From contig NZ_JAPFCC010000001.1 of assembly GCF_025562715.2 (NCBI RefSeq), positions 5,604,001 through 5,668,000 on the forward strand: a stretch of DNA of 64,000 bases, written 5' to 3'. Source of the stretch: Endozoicomonas gorgoniicola (lineage in GTDB: Bacteria > Pseudomonadota > Gammaproteobacteria > Pseudomonadales > Endozoicomonadaceae). The first letter of the stretch is position 1. The number at the start of each line of letters is the position of its first letter. The notes under the pieces were generated by a model. It searched no databases. It was not told the DNA's origin and was given only the letters and a program-made list of their open reading frames with translations. This document shows, one piece after another, positions 35,827-44,182 of the stretch. The position numbers and the translations under genes were made by a program.

Positions 35827-37982
35827 ACCACCTCCGCCAGCATCTTCACAATACGATCTTCCAACCCTTTGATATCGGCCTCAATATCAGACAGAGGTCT
35901 TGGCGGCTGGTACTGGTAAAAATGGCGGTTAAAGGGAATCTCGTAACCCACCTTGGTTTTGCTGTGGTCGATCCAGGCATCGTCACGATAAGGCAGCACT
36001 TCGTCTTTCAGGTACTGTTCGCAGTGATCTTTGACCAGTTCCAGCAGCTCGGTATTATCAATCTTGCCTTTGTTTTTCTTGTCCGGATAAGTCAGTGGTA
36101 GCGGCAGGGCAATATCCATTGGCAGGTCCACATTCTCTGTATCCCTAAGTTTCGGATCAGGCACCAGCTCACCCTTGGCGTTGTGGAAGGGTTCAGCGGT
36201 TTTGTCTTCCTCAGCAAAGGCGTCAATCAGTGTATCCCGGAGCTTGGCAGACCACTTCTCGGTGCTTCCTTTGAACGCTTCCTTAAGCATATTTTCAAAG
36301 GGAGTACGGGACTTGTAGAGGGTGTCATCGGTGATAGCTTCTACTACCCGCAGAATTTCCTGTTGGCGCAAGCGACCGGCGGCTTCTTCCTGTTCGGCCT
36401 GTTCCCGGTTCTTGCGTTTTTTGGAAATAGCCAGCTCCAAAAACCAGGCAGTGCGCCTCAGGCAGCCAATGCGCTGCTCATTAACCTGGAAGTTAAACCG
36501 CTTCGGGCGCTCTACGGTCATTTTCAGATAACCAAATTCATGGTTATCAAAAATCTTGCTGTGTTCGGTCTCTGTAAATTCTCCGTACATTCGGGTGATT
36601 TTGGCGATATGGTTGGGCTTGCCATCGTCCCCGTCACCGATTTCGTTACGCTTGTCCCCCAGACTTTTCTTCATTTTAACGAAGTAGTCCGTGGCATTAA
36701 TCAGCTGCACCTTGCCTTTTCGTTCAGCCGACTTGCGGTTGGTGACAATCCAGACATAAGTGTAAATGCCGGTGTTGTAGAACAGCTGGTCGGGCAGGGC
36801 GACCACGGTTTCCAGATAGTCCTTTTCAATAATCCAGCGACGGATATTGCTCTCGCCACTGCCTGCGTCACCGGTAAACAACGGCGAACCGTTAAAAACA
36901 ATGGCGATACGGGAGCCTGTGCCTTTTTGCTCAGGGGTGGGCTGCATCTTGGACATCATATGCAGCAGAAACAATAACGCACCGTCGTTTATTCGAGGAA
37001 GGCCGGGGCCAAAACGCCCTCTGAACCCCAGTTCATTATGCTCGCTGGTCACTTCGTTTTTTTCCGGCTTCCACTCCACGCCAAAGGGCGGATTAGCCAG
37101 CATGTAATGGAACTTGTGATCGGGCAGACCGTCGTCAGTTTTGCCATCCCCGAGGGTGTCACCAAAAACGATGTTATCGACGTTTTCCCCTTTAATCAGC
37201 AGGTCTGAACCACAGATGGCGTAGGACTCTGGGTTATATTCCTGCCCGTACAGTTCCAGATTGGCATCAGGGTTGTGCTCGTTGATGTATTCTTCAGAGA
37301 CTGACAACATACCACCCGTACCACAGGTGGGGTCATAGATTTTTCGGGCAATGCCTTTTTTATAGATGTCCTCGTCTTTGGTGTAGAGCAAATGCACCAT
37401 CAGTTTGATGACTTCACGGGGGGTAAAGTGATCCCCGGCTTCTTCGTTGGCCTGTTCATTGAAACGGCGTACAAGGTCTTCAAAGATATAGCCCATGGCC
37501 ATATTGGGAATACGGTCAGGGTGCAGGTCAACATCCTTGAATTTTTTGACCAGCTCAAATAACCGGTTTGCTTCGTCGAGCTTTTCGATCTCTTCCTCAA
37601 ATTTGAACTTCTGCAAAATATCGCGAGCCTTGCTGGAGAAACCGGCTATGTAATTGCCCAGGTTTCTAGCCAGCTCATTAGGATCATTCAACAGATTGTT
37701 AAATGTGAACTCACTGGTATTGTGAAAGTTGAGGTTGAAGTCGTGGTCGATCTTTTTCTCAATCACCGCACTGAGGAGTCCTTGTTCCTTCAGCTCAAGG
37801 TATTTCTTTCTGACCTCCTTGCTGTGTGGCTCCAGTACTGAATCCAGACGACGGAGTACAATCATTGGTAACATAACCCGGCGATACTGGGGCGGACGAT
37901 AGGGGCCGCGTAGCAGGTTGGCTATTTCCCAGATCAGGTCAATATGCTTTTTGTACTTTTGGTACAGTTCCTGTGTTTTCAT
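35823..37982 (-). CDS. hsdM: Type I DNA methyltransferase subunit (element 1)
   Basis: A 719-residue HsdM, longer than the usual 500 or so because of a C-terminal extension. The AdoMet motif is DPTCGTGGMLSVS (about residue 222) and the N6-adenine catalytic motif is LANPPFGVEW (about 295). An N-terminal helical HsdM domain precedes them. It methylates adenine at the HsdS-chosen site and partners HsdR. First gene of the cargo operon. Confidence 0.93.
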   Translation of the reverse strand: MKTQELYQKYKKHIDLIWEIANLLRGPYRPPQYRRVMLPMIVLRRLDSVLEPHSKEVRKKYLELKEQGLLSAVIEKKIDHDFNLNFHNTSEFTFNNLLNDPNELARNLGNYIAGFSSKARDILQKFKFEEEIEKLDEANRLFELVKKFKDVDLHPDRIPNMAMGYIFEDLVRRFNEQANEEAGDHFTPREVIKLMVHLLYTKDEDIYKKGIARKIYDPTCGTGGMLSVSEEYINEHNPDANLELYGQEYNPESYAICGSDLLIKGENVDNIVFGDTLGDGKTDDGLPDHKFHYMLANPPFGVEWKPEKNEVTSEHNELGFRGRFGPGLPRINDGALLFLLHMMSKMQPTPEQKGTGSRIAIVFNGSPLFTGDAGSGESNIRRWIIEKDYLETVVALPDQLFYNTGIYTYVWIVTNRKSAERKGKVQLINATDYFVKMKKSLGDKRNEIGDGDDGKPNHIAKITRMYGEFTETEHSKIFDNHEFGYLKMTVERPKRFNFQVNEQRIGCLRRTAWFLELAISKKRKNREQAEQEEAAGRLRQQEILRVVEAITDDTLYKSRTPFENMLKEAFKGSTEKWSAKLRDTLIDAFAEEDKTAEPFHNAKGELVPDPKLRDTENVDLPMDIALPLPLTYPDKKNKGKIDNTELLELVKDHCEQYLKDEVLPYRDDAWIDHSKTKVGYEIPFNRHFYQYQPPRPLSDIEADIKGLEDRIVKMLAEVV

Positions 37983-38089
37983 TCTGTCTTGATCCTCAGA
38001 GTCTTCCTCCCTTTCTGGTAGCGGGTCAGAAGTAACTCGTGACTGATAATGGCTAAGGTGTTTGATGGGAGTACGGAGGCTTGTACCTG

Positions 38090-38404
38090 CTACTCAAGGG
38101 CTTTCAGAGCTTTGCCCCTTTTGGTCGCTGACAGGGCATACAGTGTTTTGATCGCTTTGGCCAGCCAGTCTTCTTCGCAGTAGAAATAACTGGTTGGCAC
38201 ATCAAGCACTTCAGCCAGCCGCTTCAGGGTAGCGAAATCCGGAGCGTGTTTGCCTTTTTCGTACTGGTTCATCCTCGAACTGGCGGAGAACTCATCAATA
38301 CCGGCGATTATACCCAAGTTTTTCTGTGATAGCCCTTTTGCCAGCCTTGCTTCCTTGAGCCGAACAGGGAACGGTGAATGGGCTTCCGAGCTTCGGTTGC
38401 TCAT
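38090..38404 (-). CDS. Xre-family regulator of the I-F3 transposon
   Basis: A 104-residue protein with a Cro/CI helix-turn-helix (RLKEARLAKGLSQKNLGIIA then GIDEFSASSRMNQYEKGKHA) and a short helical tail. It is divergent from the tniQ-cas side, as Xre regulators are in other I-F3 elements, where such a protein represses tniQ-cas and guide expression. An operator-like repeat lies between it and the next gene and again just before tniQ. Confidence 0.8.
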   Translation of the reverse strand: MSNRSSEAHSPFPVRLKEARLAKGLSQKNLGIIAGIDEFSASSRMNQYEKGKHAPDFATLKRLAEVLDVPTSYFYCEEDWLAKAIKTLYALSATKRGKALKALE

Positions 38405-38458
38405 AATTATCCTAGCTATAAAAGCTAAGATATTCTGAGTTTTGATTGTGGTACGATA

Positions 38459-38473
38459 CTAAGGAATACTTAG
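38459..38473. promoter_or_regulatory. Xre operator candidate, copy 1
   Basis: CTAAG, GAATA, CTTAG is a perfect 5-bp inverted repeat in the divergent promoter region of xre. A second related symmetric element, TAGCTATAAAAGCTA, lies at 38413-38427. The former has a near copy at 38835-38853 before tniQ. Confidence 0.6.
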
Positions 38474-38491
38474 CTATCGTGATGTAGGGCA

Positions 38492-38782
38492 ATGAACAGT
38501 CACAAACGTAAAACTTATTCTCTCGCCTTTAAGATTGAGGCTGTAGAGCGGTATCTTGAAAATGATCGAAATCTGAAAACCACTGCGGAGGAGCTTGGCG
38601 TACATCCGGCTACGATGAAGCACTGGGTGAAAAAAGGTATTAATGAGCTGAGGGAGCAGCGTAACAGCCCTGATACCTCATTGGAGACAAAGATTAAGAG
38701 GCTGGAAAACGAGCTTCGTCGTCTGACTGAGGAAAATGAAATCTTGAGAAAGGCTGCAAGAATGTTTGCGGCGCAGACCTAA
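38492..38782 (+). CDS. Orphan IS3 OrfA-type helix-turn-helix protein
   Basis: A 96-residue protein. Residues 10-50 form a helix-turn-helix (TAEELGVHPATMKHWVKKGI) and residues 60-90 a leucine zipper (KIKRLENELRRLTEENEILRK), exactly the layout of IS3-family OrfA. No OrfB or IS tips are seen next to it. It lies between xre and tniQ, so it may be a regulator recruited from an insertion sequence, or a remnant. Confidence 0.65.
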   Translation: MNSHKRKTYSLAFKIEAVERYLENDRNLKTTAEELGVHPATMKHWVKKGINELREQRNSPDTSLETKIKRLENELRRLTEENEILRKAARMFAAQT

Positions 38783-38834
38783 AGAACAACTCCAAATATT
38801 GATGGTGCATATTTAGAGAAAACGGCTACATTGA

Positions 38835-38853
38835 ATACTCAGTAATCCTTAGC
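38835..38853 (+). promoter_or_regulatory. Xre operator candidate, copy 2, before tniQ
   Basis: ATACTCAGTAATCCTTAGC matches GATACTAAGGAATACTTAGC region upstream of xre at about 15 of 19 positions, keeping the outer half-sites. It ends about 10 bp before the tniQ ATG, where a bound repressor would block tniQ-cas expression. Confidence 0.5.
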
Positions 38854-38863
38854 ATGTAGTCTT

Positions 38864-40102
38864 ATGTTTCTGCTTCGTCCTGATCCTGAACAAGATGAGT
38901 CCCTTGAGAGTTATCTGATACGACTGTCTGAATTGAACCACTTCAGGATCAGGAATCTGTTTCCGCATTTCGGCAAGCTTCTCAAGAAACAGCATGGACA
39001 GCTTGCTGGTTCAATGCCTTCAGAGCTTGGCCGGTTCAACTTGTACCACGCTTATTCTTCGTCGAGTAAGAGATATTGGGCGCTTCACCTTCTGTCAGAA
39101 CGGTGTTGTAAAGACCGTTTGCCTATGCTGGAACTGGCTGTGCTTAAAACTGACCGGCGGTTTGCGGGTCATCATACAGCACTGATTTGGAAGGGGATTG
39201 AAATACCCAGATTATTTTTTCGGTCAAAGAATATTCCTGTGTGTCCTCAGTGCTTGCAGGAAAAACCTTATATCCCCGTTTTCTGGCACATCTCTCTGGT
39301 GAGGGCCTGCCCAAGACATCAATCATCCCTGGTTTTTAAATGCCCTCAATGCGGTCTTGACGTGGACTATATTCGAGATGAGGCTGTGCTCTTATGTCAG
39401 TGTGGTTTTGATTTATCCACGGCAACGTCTGAACCGGGAGACCCAAAGCTGATTAAGCTGGCTGAACAGGTATATGGTTTCGAGCCTGAGAGTAGCGAAG
39501 CAGACAATCTGCTTTTTAGAAAATTAACGACTGAAGCCGTTTTTGGTGCTGTGCTCTGGTTCATGCAATGGGTAGATGAAGAAGGTTGTCATTCATCACA
39601 GGTTAGTGAAGGCGTTCTGTTTCGATGCACTGATTACTTTGACAATTGGCCTGCCAGGCTGTTCGCTCAACTGGACGAACTGGCACATGACGGTCTTGAG
39701 TACTCTGTGAGATCAATGCGCGAAACCGCGTTTCACTCCATCTTTGGGTCTTTGTTGAAGGTGAGTCGTAATCTGCCAGATAGCAGACTGGCAACTAACG
39801 CAATACTCAAGGCAGTTTTTTCATTTCTTGACCGAATTACTTTTCAGGAAGGTCATCAATACGCTGAGATTTCCCAGACCTTGCTCGATAGTTTTGAAGC
39901 TTGTGTGATTTTAGGTACAGGCACCAGACAGGTGGCCAGACTGGTCGAGGAAGGGTTGCTGCATCCCTGTAAGCAGCAAAAGGATAAAAAGCCGATCAGC
40001 GCTGGCATGCCGTTATTCAGGCTGAGGGACGTTTTCGTCTTATGGTCAGTTGGTTTTCAGTCAAGACATTCTAACCGTAGCCTCTATCTACCGAGGTGGT
40101 AG
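38864..40102 (+). CDS. tniQ: Transposition targeting protein TniQ (element 1)
   Basis: A 412-residue TniQ close in layout to the Tn6677 protein: it starts MFLLRPDPEQDESLESYLIR and ends FNRSxY-like SNRSLYLPRW. Two zinc-binding sets are seen, CPQC/CPRH (about residues 127-150) and CPQCG/CQCG (about 160-180). C-terminal helix-turn-helix domains follow. In I-F3 systems a TniQ dimer sits on the Cas7/Cas6 end of the Cascade complex and recruits TnsC. The stop nearly overlaps the start of cas8/5. The frame is intact. Confidence 0.95.
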   Translation: MFLLRPDPEQDESLESYLIRLSELNHFRIRNLFPHFGKLLKKQHGQLAGSMPSELGRFNLYHAYSSSSKRYWALHLLSERCCKDRLPMLELAVLKTDRRFAGHHTALIWKGIEIPRLFFRSKNIPVCPQCLQEKPYIPVFWHISLVRACPRHQSSLVFKCPQCGLDVDYIRDEAVLLCQCGFDLSTATSEPGDPKLIKLAEQVYGFEPESSEADNLLFRKLTTEAVFGAVLWFMQWVDEEGCHSSQVSEGVLFRCTDYFDNWPARLFAQLDELAHDGLEYSVRSMRETAFHSIFGSLLKVSRNLPDSRLATNAILKAVFSFLDRITFQEGHQYAEISQTLLDSFEACVILGTGTRQVARLVEEGLLHPCKQQKDKKPISAGMPLFRLRDVFVLWSVGFQSRHSNRSLYLPRW

Positions 40103-40104
40103 CA

Positions 40105-41352
40105 ATGATGATATTGGGTGACCTCCTAAAGGCAGAGAGTGAACAAGAACTCAATACAACGCTAAAAAGAGCATTTTTCTCCGACATCCCTGTGGTCATT
40201 GATGATCATGTTTCTGAAGCCCTGACCATTCTGACAAACCTGACTCGCTCAACATCAGAAAGTGCTGATCTGCTTGACGTTGCAGCAGCAAAAGAGCTTT
40301 ATATGGATGAGGTCTGGCATAAAGGTATTATCGTTACAGTTCCGTGGGTTGCTACTCATTACCTTAAAGACCCGAACAGTCGTGCGACAGGCTGTGCCCG
40401 ATGGTTTCCTGAAAACTATGGTGAAGATGGACAAAAACATCTTGGTTGGTCCCACAACAGTAACAAAGTATCCAGAAGTCATTTTTTGGCAACCGAGTTC
40501 TGCTGGAATAACCGAGTAACTTCTCTATATGAACAGTTTTCGAAAGAGGAAAAAAGTTCGTTAATAGATGCGCTCCTAACCCTTGGGTTTCCATTAAACA
40601 GAGTCCAGCAGTTACAAAAGCCTTGTAATGGGGGCATGTCCAACTCTTTACCAGATTTTGTCAGTCCTCACAGTAAGGTTGTTCTGTTCCCTGATGGAAG
40701 CGGTGACTATGTGGCTGTTACCCCACTGGTTTCAGCGGGTTTTCAAAGATGGGTTCACAACCTTATAGGTCATCCCGACATCAGCTGTCGTCCGGTATTT
40801 TATTCCAAACCATTTCAGGTAAGCAGTTTTTTAGGTACTTGCGGTGGAAGGCTTTACTGCCTCTACTATCCTCCGAAGCTTGGGAGGCATGACTATAATC
40901 TGAACTATTTGCTGAACCATTGGCGATACAAGAAAAACCTATTAAATGCAGGAGGCATTTTTCATAAGAAGAGCCTGAATTTTCTGCTGCAACTGGCTTC
41001 TGGTAAAGCGTTTGTTGAGTCAGAAAAGCAGAAGGAAGGACGGTTGAAGCATGAAGCTTTTCGGCTTGAGAACATCGTCGAAGAAGCATTTTTATTCTTA
41101 TTTGTAATGAGGGTTCATTATCTGGCTGAGCAAAGTCAGATTGACAACGCTTTGGGAAAAACCTTCGAGTTGGCTCTCATTCAGGGAGACCTGAGTGAAG
41201 CAGGTAAAGCGGTTGAATATTTTTTATCTCAGCTAAACGGCATACTTGAGCGATCTCATTACTCAGCCCAACTCGCCTACAACCCTGTGCTGCTGCCATT
41301 GTTTGAAAAAGCAATAAAGAAAATCTTGAATAAAATCACTCAGTCTGTTTAG
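40105..41352 (+). CDS. cas8: Cas8f half of the I-F3 Cas8/Cas5 fusion, ended by an in-frame TAG
   Basis: 415 residues matching the Cas8 part of Tn6677-type Cas8/5: LGDLLKAESEQELNTTLKRA, SEALTILTNLTRSTSESADL, HLGWSHNSNKVSRSHFLATE and FCW. Cas8 recognises the PAM and caps the crRNA 5' end. In I-F3 systems Cas8 and Cas5 form one chain. Here TAG at 41350-41352 stops translation after LNKITQSV, and the same frame then runs straight into Cas5. ATG 40105 is chosen as start; a GTG at 40096 is also in frame. As it stands the product would lack Cas5. Confidence 0.9.
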   Translation: MMILGDLLKAESEQELNTTLKRAFFSDIPVVIDDHVSEALTILTNLTRSTSESADLLDVAAAKELYMDEVWHKGIIVTVPWVATHYLKDPNSRATGCARWFPENYGEDGQKHLGWSHNSNKVSRSHFLATEFCWNNRVTSLYEQFSKEEKSSLIDALLTLGFPLNRVQQLQKPCNGGMSNSLPDFVSPHSKVVLFPDGSGDYVAVTPLVSAGFQRWVHNLIGHPDISCRPVFYSKPFQVSSFLGTCGGRLYCLYYPPKLGRHDYNLNYLLNHWRYKKNLLNAGGIFHKKSLNFLLQLASGKAFVESEKQKEGRLKHEAFRLENIVEEAFLFLFVMRVHYLAEQSQIDNALGKTFELALIQGDLSEAGKAVEYFLSQLNGILERSHYSAQLAYNPVLLPLFEKAIKKILNKITQSV

Positions 41353-42147
41353 GCTTCTCATGAGCCAGGGCAATTTCTTCATTTCAAAAGATTATTAGCT
41401 TATAACGCAAACGCCAGAAGTAACCCATATGTTGTAGGTCTGCCCTCGTTGACAGCCTGGGCGGGGCTAGTGCATGCCCTTTTATGTAACCTGGGATACA
41501 AGAGTGACCGGACAGATTTCCGGTTTGCTGTAGTGCTAGGGAAGTATGCCTTGAATGAGGGTCATCCCCTTCCAGCTCAAGAAATAAAGAATGGGAAACT
41601 ATCAAATAGCCCTGTGATTGACCACAGGAGCTGTGATCTTGAGTTTGATTTGATTGTGCAGCTACCGAAGACCCGAGAAGAGATAGACCTGAGTGAAGAC
41701 AACCTGTTTAGCTGTCTACCCCCAAGGCTTGCCGGCGGAACTTTAACGCACCCAATGGAGGGGAGTTATGGTCAATGTAAGCTTTACAGGCAGTGTGATC
41801 GTTATGGAGCTATGGAAGAAGTTTCAGCATCACTGATGCAACTGCCCGGTTATGGGAGAGTGATTACCGCTGTATGTAATGCTCCCGAGAGGGGCGAGCT
41901 ACTGGGGAGGCTGTCTGAAGGTAAGAGTTTTCCCATGGGTGCCGGGTTTCGATTCCTGGGTAAACCGAAAACAAGAGTGGGTGCTGGAGATTGCCCTCAT
42001 GCTTTTGCCACCCCTGTCTTATCCGTTGTTGCACTGCGCCCGGTGCATCAAATAAATCCTCTTGATCGTGCTTTTTGGTCTATGAATTACAGCAGCTTTG
42101 GTATTGAGGTTTTGGTAAAGGAGGTCTCAGGTGATGAAGCTGTGTAG
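41353..42147 (+). pseudogene. cas5: Cas5f half of the Cas8/Cas5 fusion, behind the amber codon
   Basis: Continues the cas8 frame directly after TAG: ASHEPGQFLHFKRLLAYNAN, then ARSNPYVVGLPSLTAWAGLV, which lines up with the Cas5 part of Tn6677 Cas8/5 and with Csy2. No ATG, GTG or TTG occurs in this frame between the TAG and the conserved Cas5 start; the first TTG (41449) is inside the fold. An ATG at 41360 is in another frame and stops after 12 codons. Cas5 is therefore made only by stop-codon read-through, or not at all. Full fusion would be about 680 residues. Confidence 0.85.
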
Positions 42148-43156
42148 TCAGCACGCTCAACAACGATCAATCTATCTTGGGAAGGGGTTGTTTTTCTGGG
42201 TTGATGGTGAATCCAGAGAGCATCCATTGTCTCCCGAGACAACCACTATCGCAGCAACCAAAGACAATTACTCAGAAGCCTACGCAAAAGGAGAAGTCAA
42301 GGAAAGTTGTAAGCCGTCGTCTTTATCCTATGCAAATCCTCAAACTATTCAAGAGGTCTATATGCCTCCAGAAGCACAGGCCTTGATTATTCGATTCTCC
42401 GTAACTATCAGGTCTCACTCTGGACAATTGCACAGATGTGATAGTGCTGAAATGAAGAATGTTGTGGCAAGGTTGGCAGAATCTTATAAAAATGTAGGCG
42501 GATATCGGGTGTTGGCTCGAAGATATTTAGAGAACTTTTTGTTGGGCAACTGGCTATGGGAAAACCAATGTACGCTCGGAACTGAAATTCGCCTCAAAGA
42601 TTATAAATCGAAAGAGCAGCTTGTTGTCGATAATGTGGAAACAAGGCGCTGGAGCAGAGACCTGGATGATCTTGAAGAGACGATAGGGTCGTGGGTTGAT
42701 AGATTTGAAAAAGCTCTGACATCTCCGAAAGAATGTTGCTCCGTATTGGTCGAGGCTAAACTCATTTTACCCCTCTGTGCAGAAGTGTGGCCGAGCCAAA
42801 AGTTTACTGACGGAGAGGAAAAAAATAAGCTTCTGTCAACCTGTGATTTTAATGGAGAGGAGCAGGTTATTTTTACAAGACACAAGCTGGGGGCCGCGAT
42901 GCATCAGATTGATGACTGGTATCCGGGGGCAGACACTCGAAAAAAAATTAGCGCATATTGCGCAGATAGAGAAAATCTAACAGCACATCGTCATCCAGTT
43001 ACAGGAAAGGACTATTTCTCTTTATTGAAAAAAGCTGATGAGTATATTGAATTTCTGGAATCCGAACCTGATATGAATGATCCGATGATGGATGATGCTA
43101 ATTTCATTATGGCCTGTCATATTTGTGGGGGTATGAGATTGGAGAGCAAAGGATGA
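42134..43156 (+). CDS. cas7: Cas7f backbone subunit (element 1)
   Basis: A 340-residue Cas7/Csy3. Family segments are RSIYLGKGLFFWV, RYLENFLLGNWLWEN, IDDWYPGADTRKK and TAHRHPVTGKDYFSLL. Six copies would coat the 32-base spacer and flip every sixth base out of pairing. ATG 42134 matches the MKL start of relatives and overlaps the cas5 end by 14 bases; it overlaps cas6 by four (ATGA). Confidence 0.94.
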   Translation: MKLCSQHAQQRSIYLGKGLFFWVDGESREHPLSPETTTIAATKDNYSEAYAKGEVKESCKPSSLSYANPQTIQEVYMPPEAQALIIRFSVTIRSHSGQLHRCDSAEMKNVVARLAESYKNVGGYRVLARRYLENFLLGNWLWENQCTLGTEIRLKDYKSKEQLVVDNVETRRWSRDLDDLEETIGSWVDRFEKALTSPKECCSVLVEAKLILPLCAEVWPSQKFTDGEEKNKLLSTCDFNGEEQVIFTRHKLGAAMHQIDDWYPGADTRKKISAYCADRENLTAHRHPVTGKDYFSLLKKADEYIEFLESEPDMNDPMMDDANFIMACHICGGMRLESKG

Positions 43157-43764
43157 CACGCCATGCCTTTGGTATTCAGTTTGAGGCTGGATCAAATAAT
43201 GAGCTGTTAGTTGGAAGGTGCTTAAAAATCCTTCATGGATTCCAGTGTAGGCACAGTATCAACAGCATTGGTGTTACGTTTCCGGAAAATAGTCATGAAA
43301 CTATTGGTGCAATAATCGCATTTGTTTCATTAGATCAATCATTTTTACTGCAACTAATGGCTCAAGAATACTACCAACAAATGCAGAGGCTCCAGAAATT
43401 TTTAATTCACGACATAGTAGCGGTCCCTGACAACGTCTTAGAGGTGCGTTACTCACGAGACAGTAAACGTGACAAACAATGCGCGGGAGGTCGGCAACGC
43501 AGCATAAGACGTGGGCAGCGAATAGCAGAGAATGCAGGTTATCAATATCAACCTCGAAGAAATACAGTGGTTTCAGAACGGCAAAATCATTTTTTTTATA
43601 ATATTCCTATAACCAGCTCTAGCAATTGTTCTCAAGTCTATTATCTGCGAATACAACGACATATAGCTGAAGATTTTGTGTGTAATAGCTATACGAGTTA
43701 TGGCTTGGGAAATAAAACTGATAAGCGAGGATCGGTGCCTGACCGACTTCCTTTCAAAAAATAA
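43153..43764 (+). CDS. cas6: Cas6f crRNA endonuclease (element 1)
   Basis: A 203-residue Cas6f/Csy4. The N-terminal LKILHGFQCRHSINSIGVTF (about residues 23-42) carries the histidines expected at the active site and aligns with the LRVLHGF segment of Tn6677 Cas6; the arginine-rich stretch RQRSIRRGQR would hold the repeat hairpin, and the end SYGLGNKTD...SVPD is Cas6f-like. It cuts pre-crRNA at the foot of the repeat stem and stays bound. ATG 43153 overlaps the cas7 stop. Confidence 0.92.
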   Translation: MTRHAFGIQFEAGSNNELLVGRCLKILHGFQCRHSINSIGVTFPENSHETIGAIIAFVSLDQSFLLQLMAQEYYQQMQRLQKFLIHDIVAVPDNVLEVRYSRDSKRDKQCAGGRQRSIRRGQRIAENAGYQYQPRRNTVVSERQNHFFYNIPITSSSNCSQVYYLRIQRHIAEDFVCNSYTSYGLGNKTDKRGSVPDRLPFKK

Positions 43765-43884
43765 TGAAGGTTTGTAACTGGTTGTTTTCACTAAAAAATA
43801 TATGGAGCTTTAAAGAAAGGGCATTAGAGGGGAATTTTGATCTATCCTCTTGTCATACGCACTCTAGCGGTATTTTGACTTCAG

Positions 43885-44032
43885 GTGACCTGCCGGGTAG
43901 GCAGTTGAGAATATCTCAATGAAAAGAACTTCCCACATGTCTTCGTGACCTGCCGGGTAGGCAGTTGATAAAGAGTGGGGCATCGAAGCTTATTCTGATT
44001 TCACATAACCTACCGTGCAGGTAGATAACTAT
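43885..44032 (+). CRISPR. Type I-F3 mini array: two spacers, last repeat divergent
   Basis: Repeats of 28 bp start at 43885, 43945 and 44005, an exact 60-bp period with 32-bp spacers. Repeats 1 and 2 share GTGACCTGCCGGGTAGGCAG and differ in their last four bases. Repeat 3 (from 44005, ATAACCTACCGTGCAGGTAG) is strongly diverged, yet its stem changed on both sides (CTGCC/GGCAG to CTACC/GGTAG), so it still folds. Spacer 1 is 43913-43944, with no match seen here; spacer 2 is 43973-44004 and matches amtB. Divergent repeats beside the homing spacer are a mark of I-F3 arrays. The leader is 43765-43884. Confidence 0.95.
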
Positions 44033-44040
44033 CAGTGTAA

Positions 44041-44177
44041 ACAAATGTCATGACATGGGCGTAAAGTTAATTATTTGCCACAATATGGTTGTTTTTGTTA
44101 TGACAAATGAAGTTGCAAGACCGTCATAGCCCTTGGTATATCGGAATTGAAATTGTCACGATATGGTAGTACCGACA
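44041..44177 (-). repeat. TnsB-binding repeats at the CRISPR-side end of element 1
   Basis: Read on the minus strand, three sites share CCATATCGTGACA: TACTACCATATCGTGACAAT (44150-44171), AACAACCATATTGTGGCAAA (44072-44093) and ACGCCCATGTCATGACATTT (44041-44062). They are spaced more widely than at the tnsA-side end, as at Tn7's left end. The tip ACA is at 44175-44177. Confidence 0.85.
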
Positions 44178-44182
44178 GGGGA
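44178..44182. repeat. GGGGA target-site duplication, copy 2 (shared junction)
   Basis: Follows the tip of element 1 and directly precedes the TGT tip of element 2, so the two elements share this copy. Confidence 0.92.

Larger units (their letters stand above)
20738..44177 (+). mobile_element. Element 1: Tn7-like type I-F3 CRISPR-associated transposon, 23.4 kb
   Basis: The two tips are inverted copies: TGTCGCTACTACCATATCG at 20738 and, on the minus strand from 44177, TGTCGGTACTACCATATCG, both continuing TGACA. Both tips are flanked by GGGGA. Inside are tnsA, tnsB and tnsC at the amtB end and xre, tniQ, cas8/5, cas7, cas6 and a CRISPR array at the other, the I-F3 (Tn6677-like) gene set. Cargo between them is a type I R-M locus and several unknown genes. 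TnsB (two IS insertions) and Cas8/5 (amber codon) are damaged, so it is probably not mobile now. Confidence 0.93.

Noticed and set aside
41360..41398. ATG at 41360 as a restart for Cas5
   Set aside because: It is in another frame and stops after 12 codons; the Cas5 frame has no start codon before its conserved N-terminus.
44033..44092. Possible fourth CRISPR repeat at the 60-bp step (44065)
   Set aside because: The sequence there has no stem or repeat match; the symmetric pieces are TnsB sites of the transposon end.
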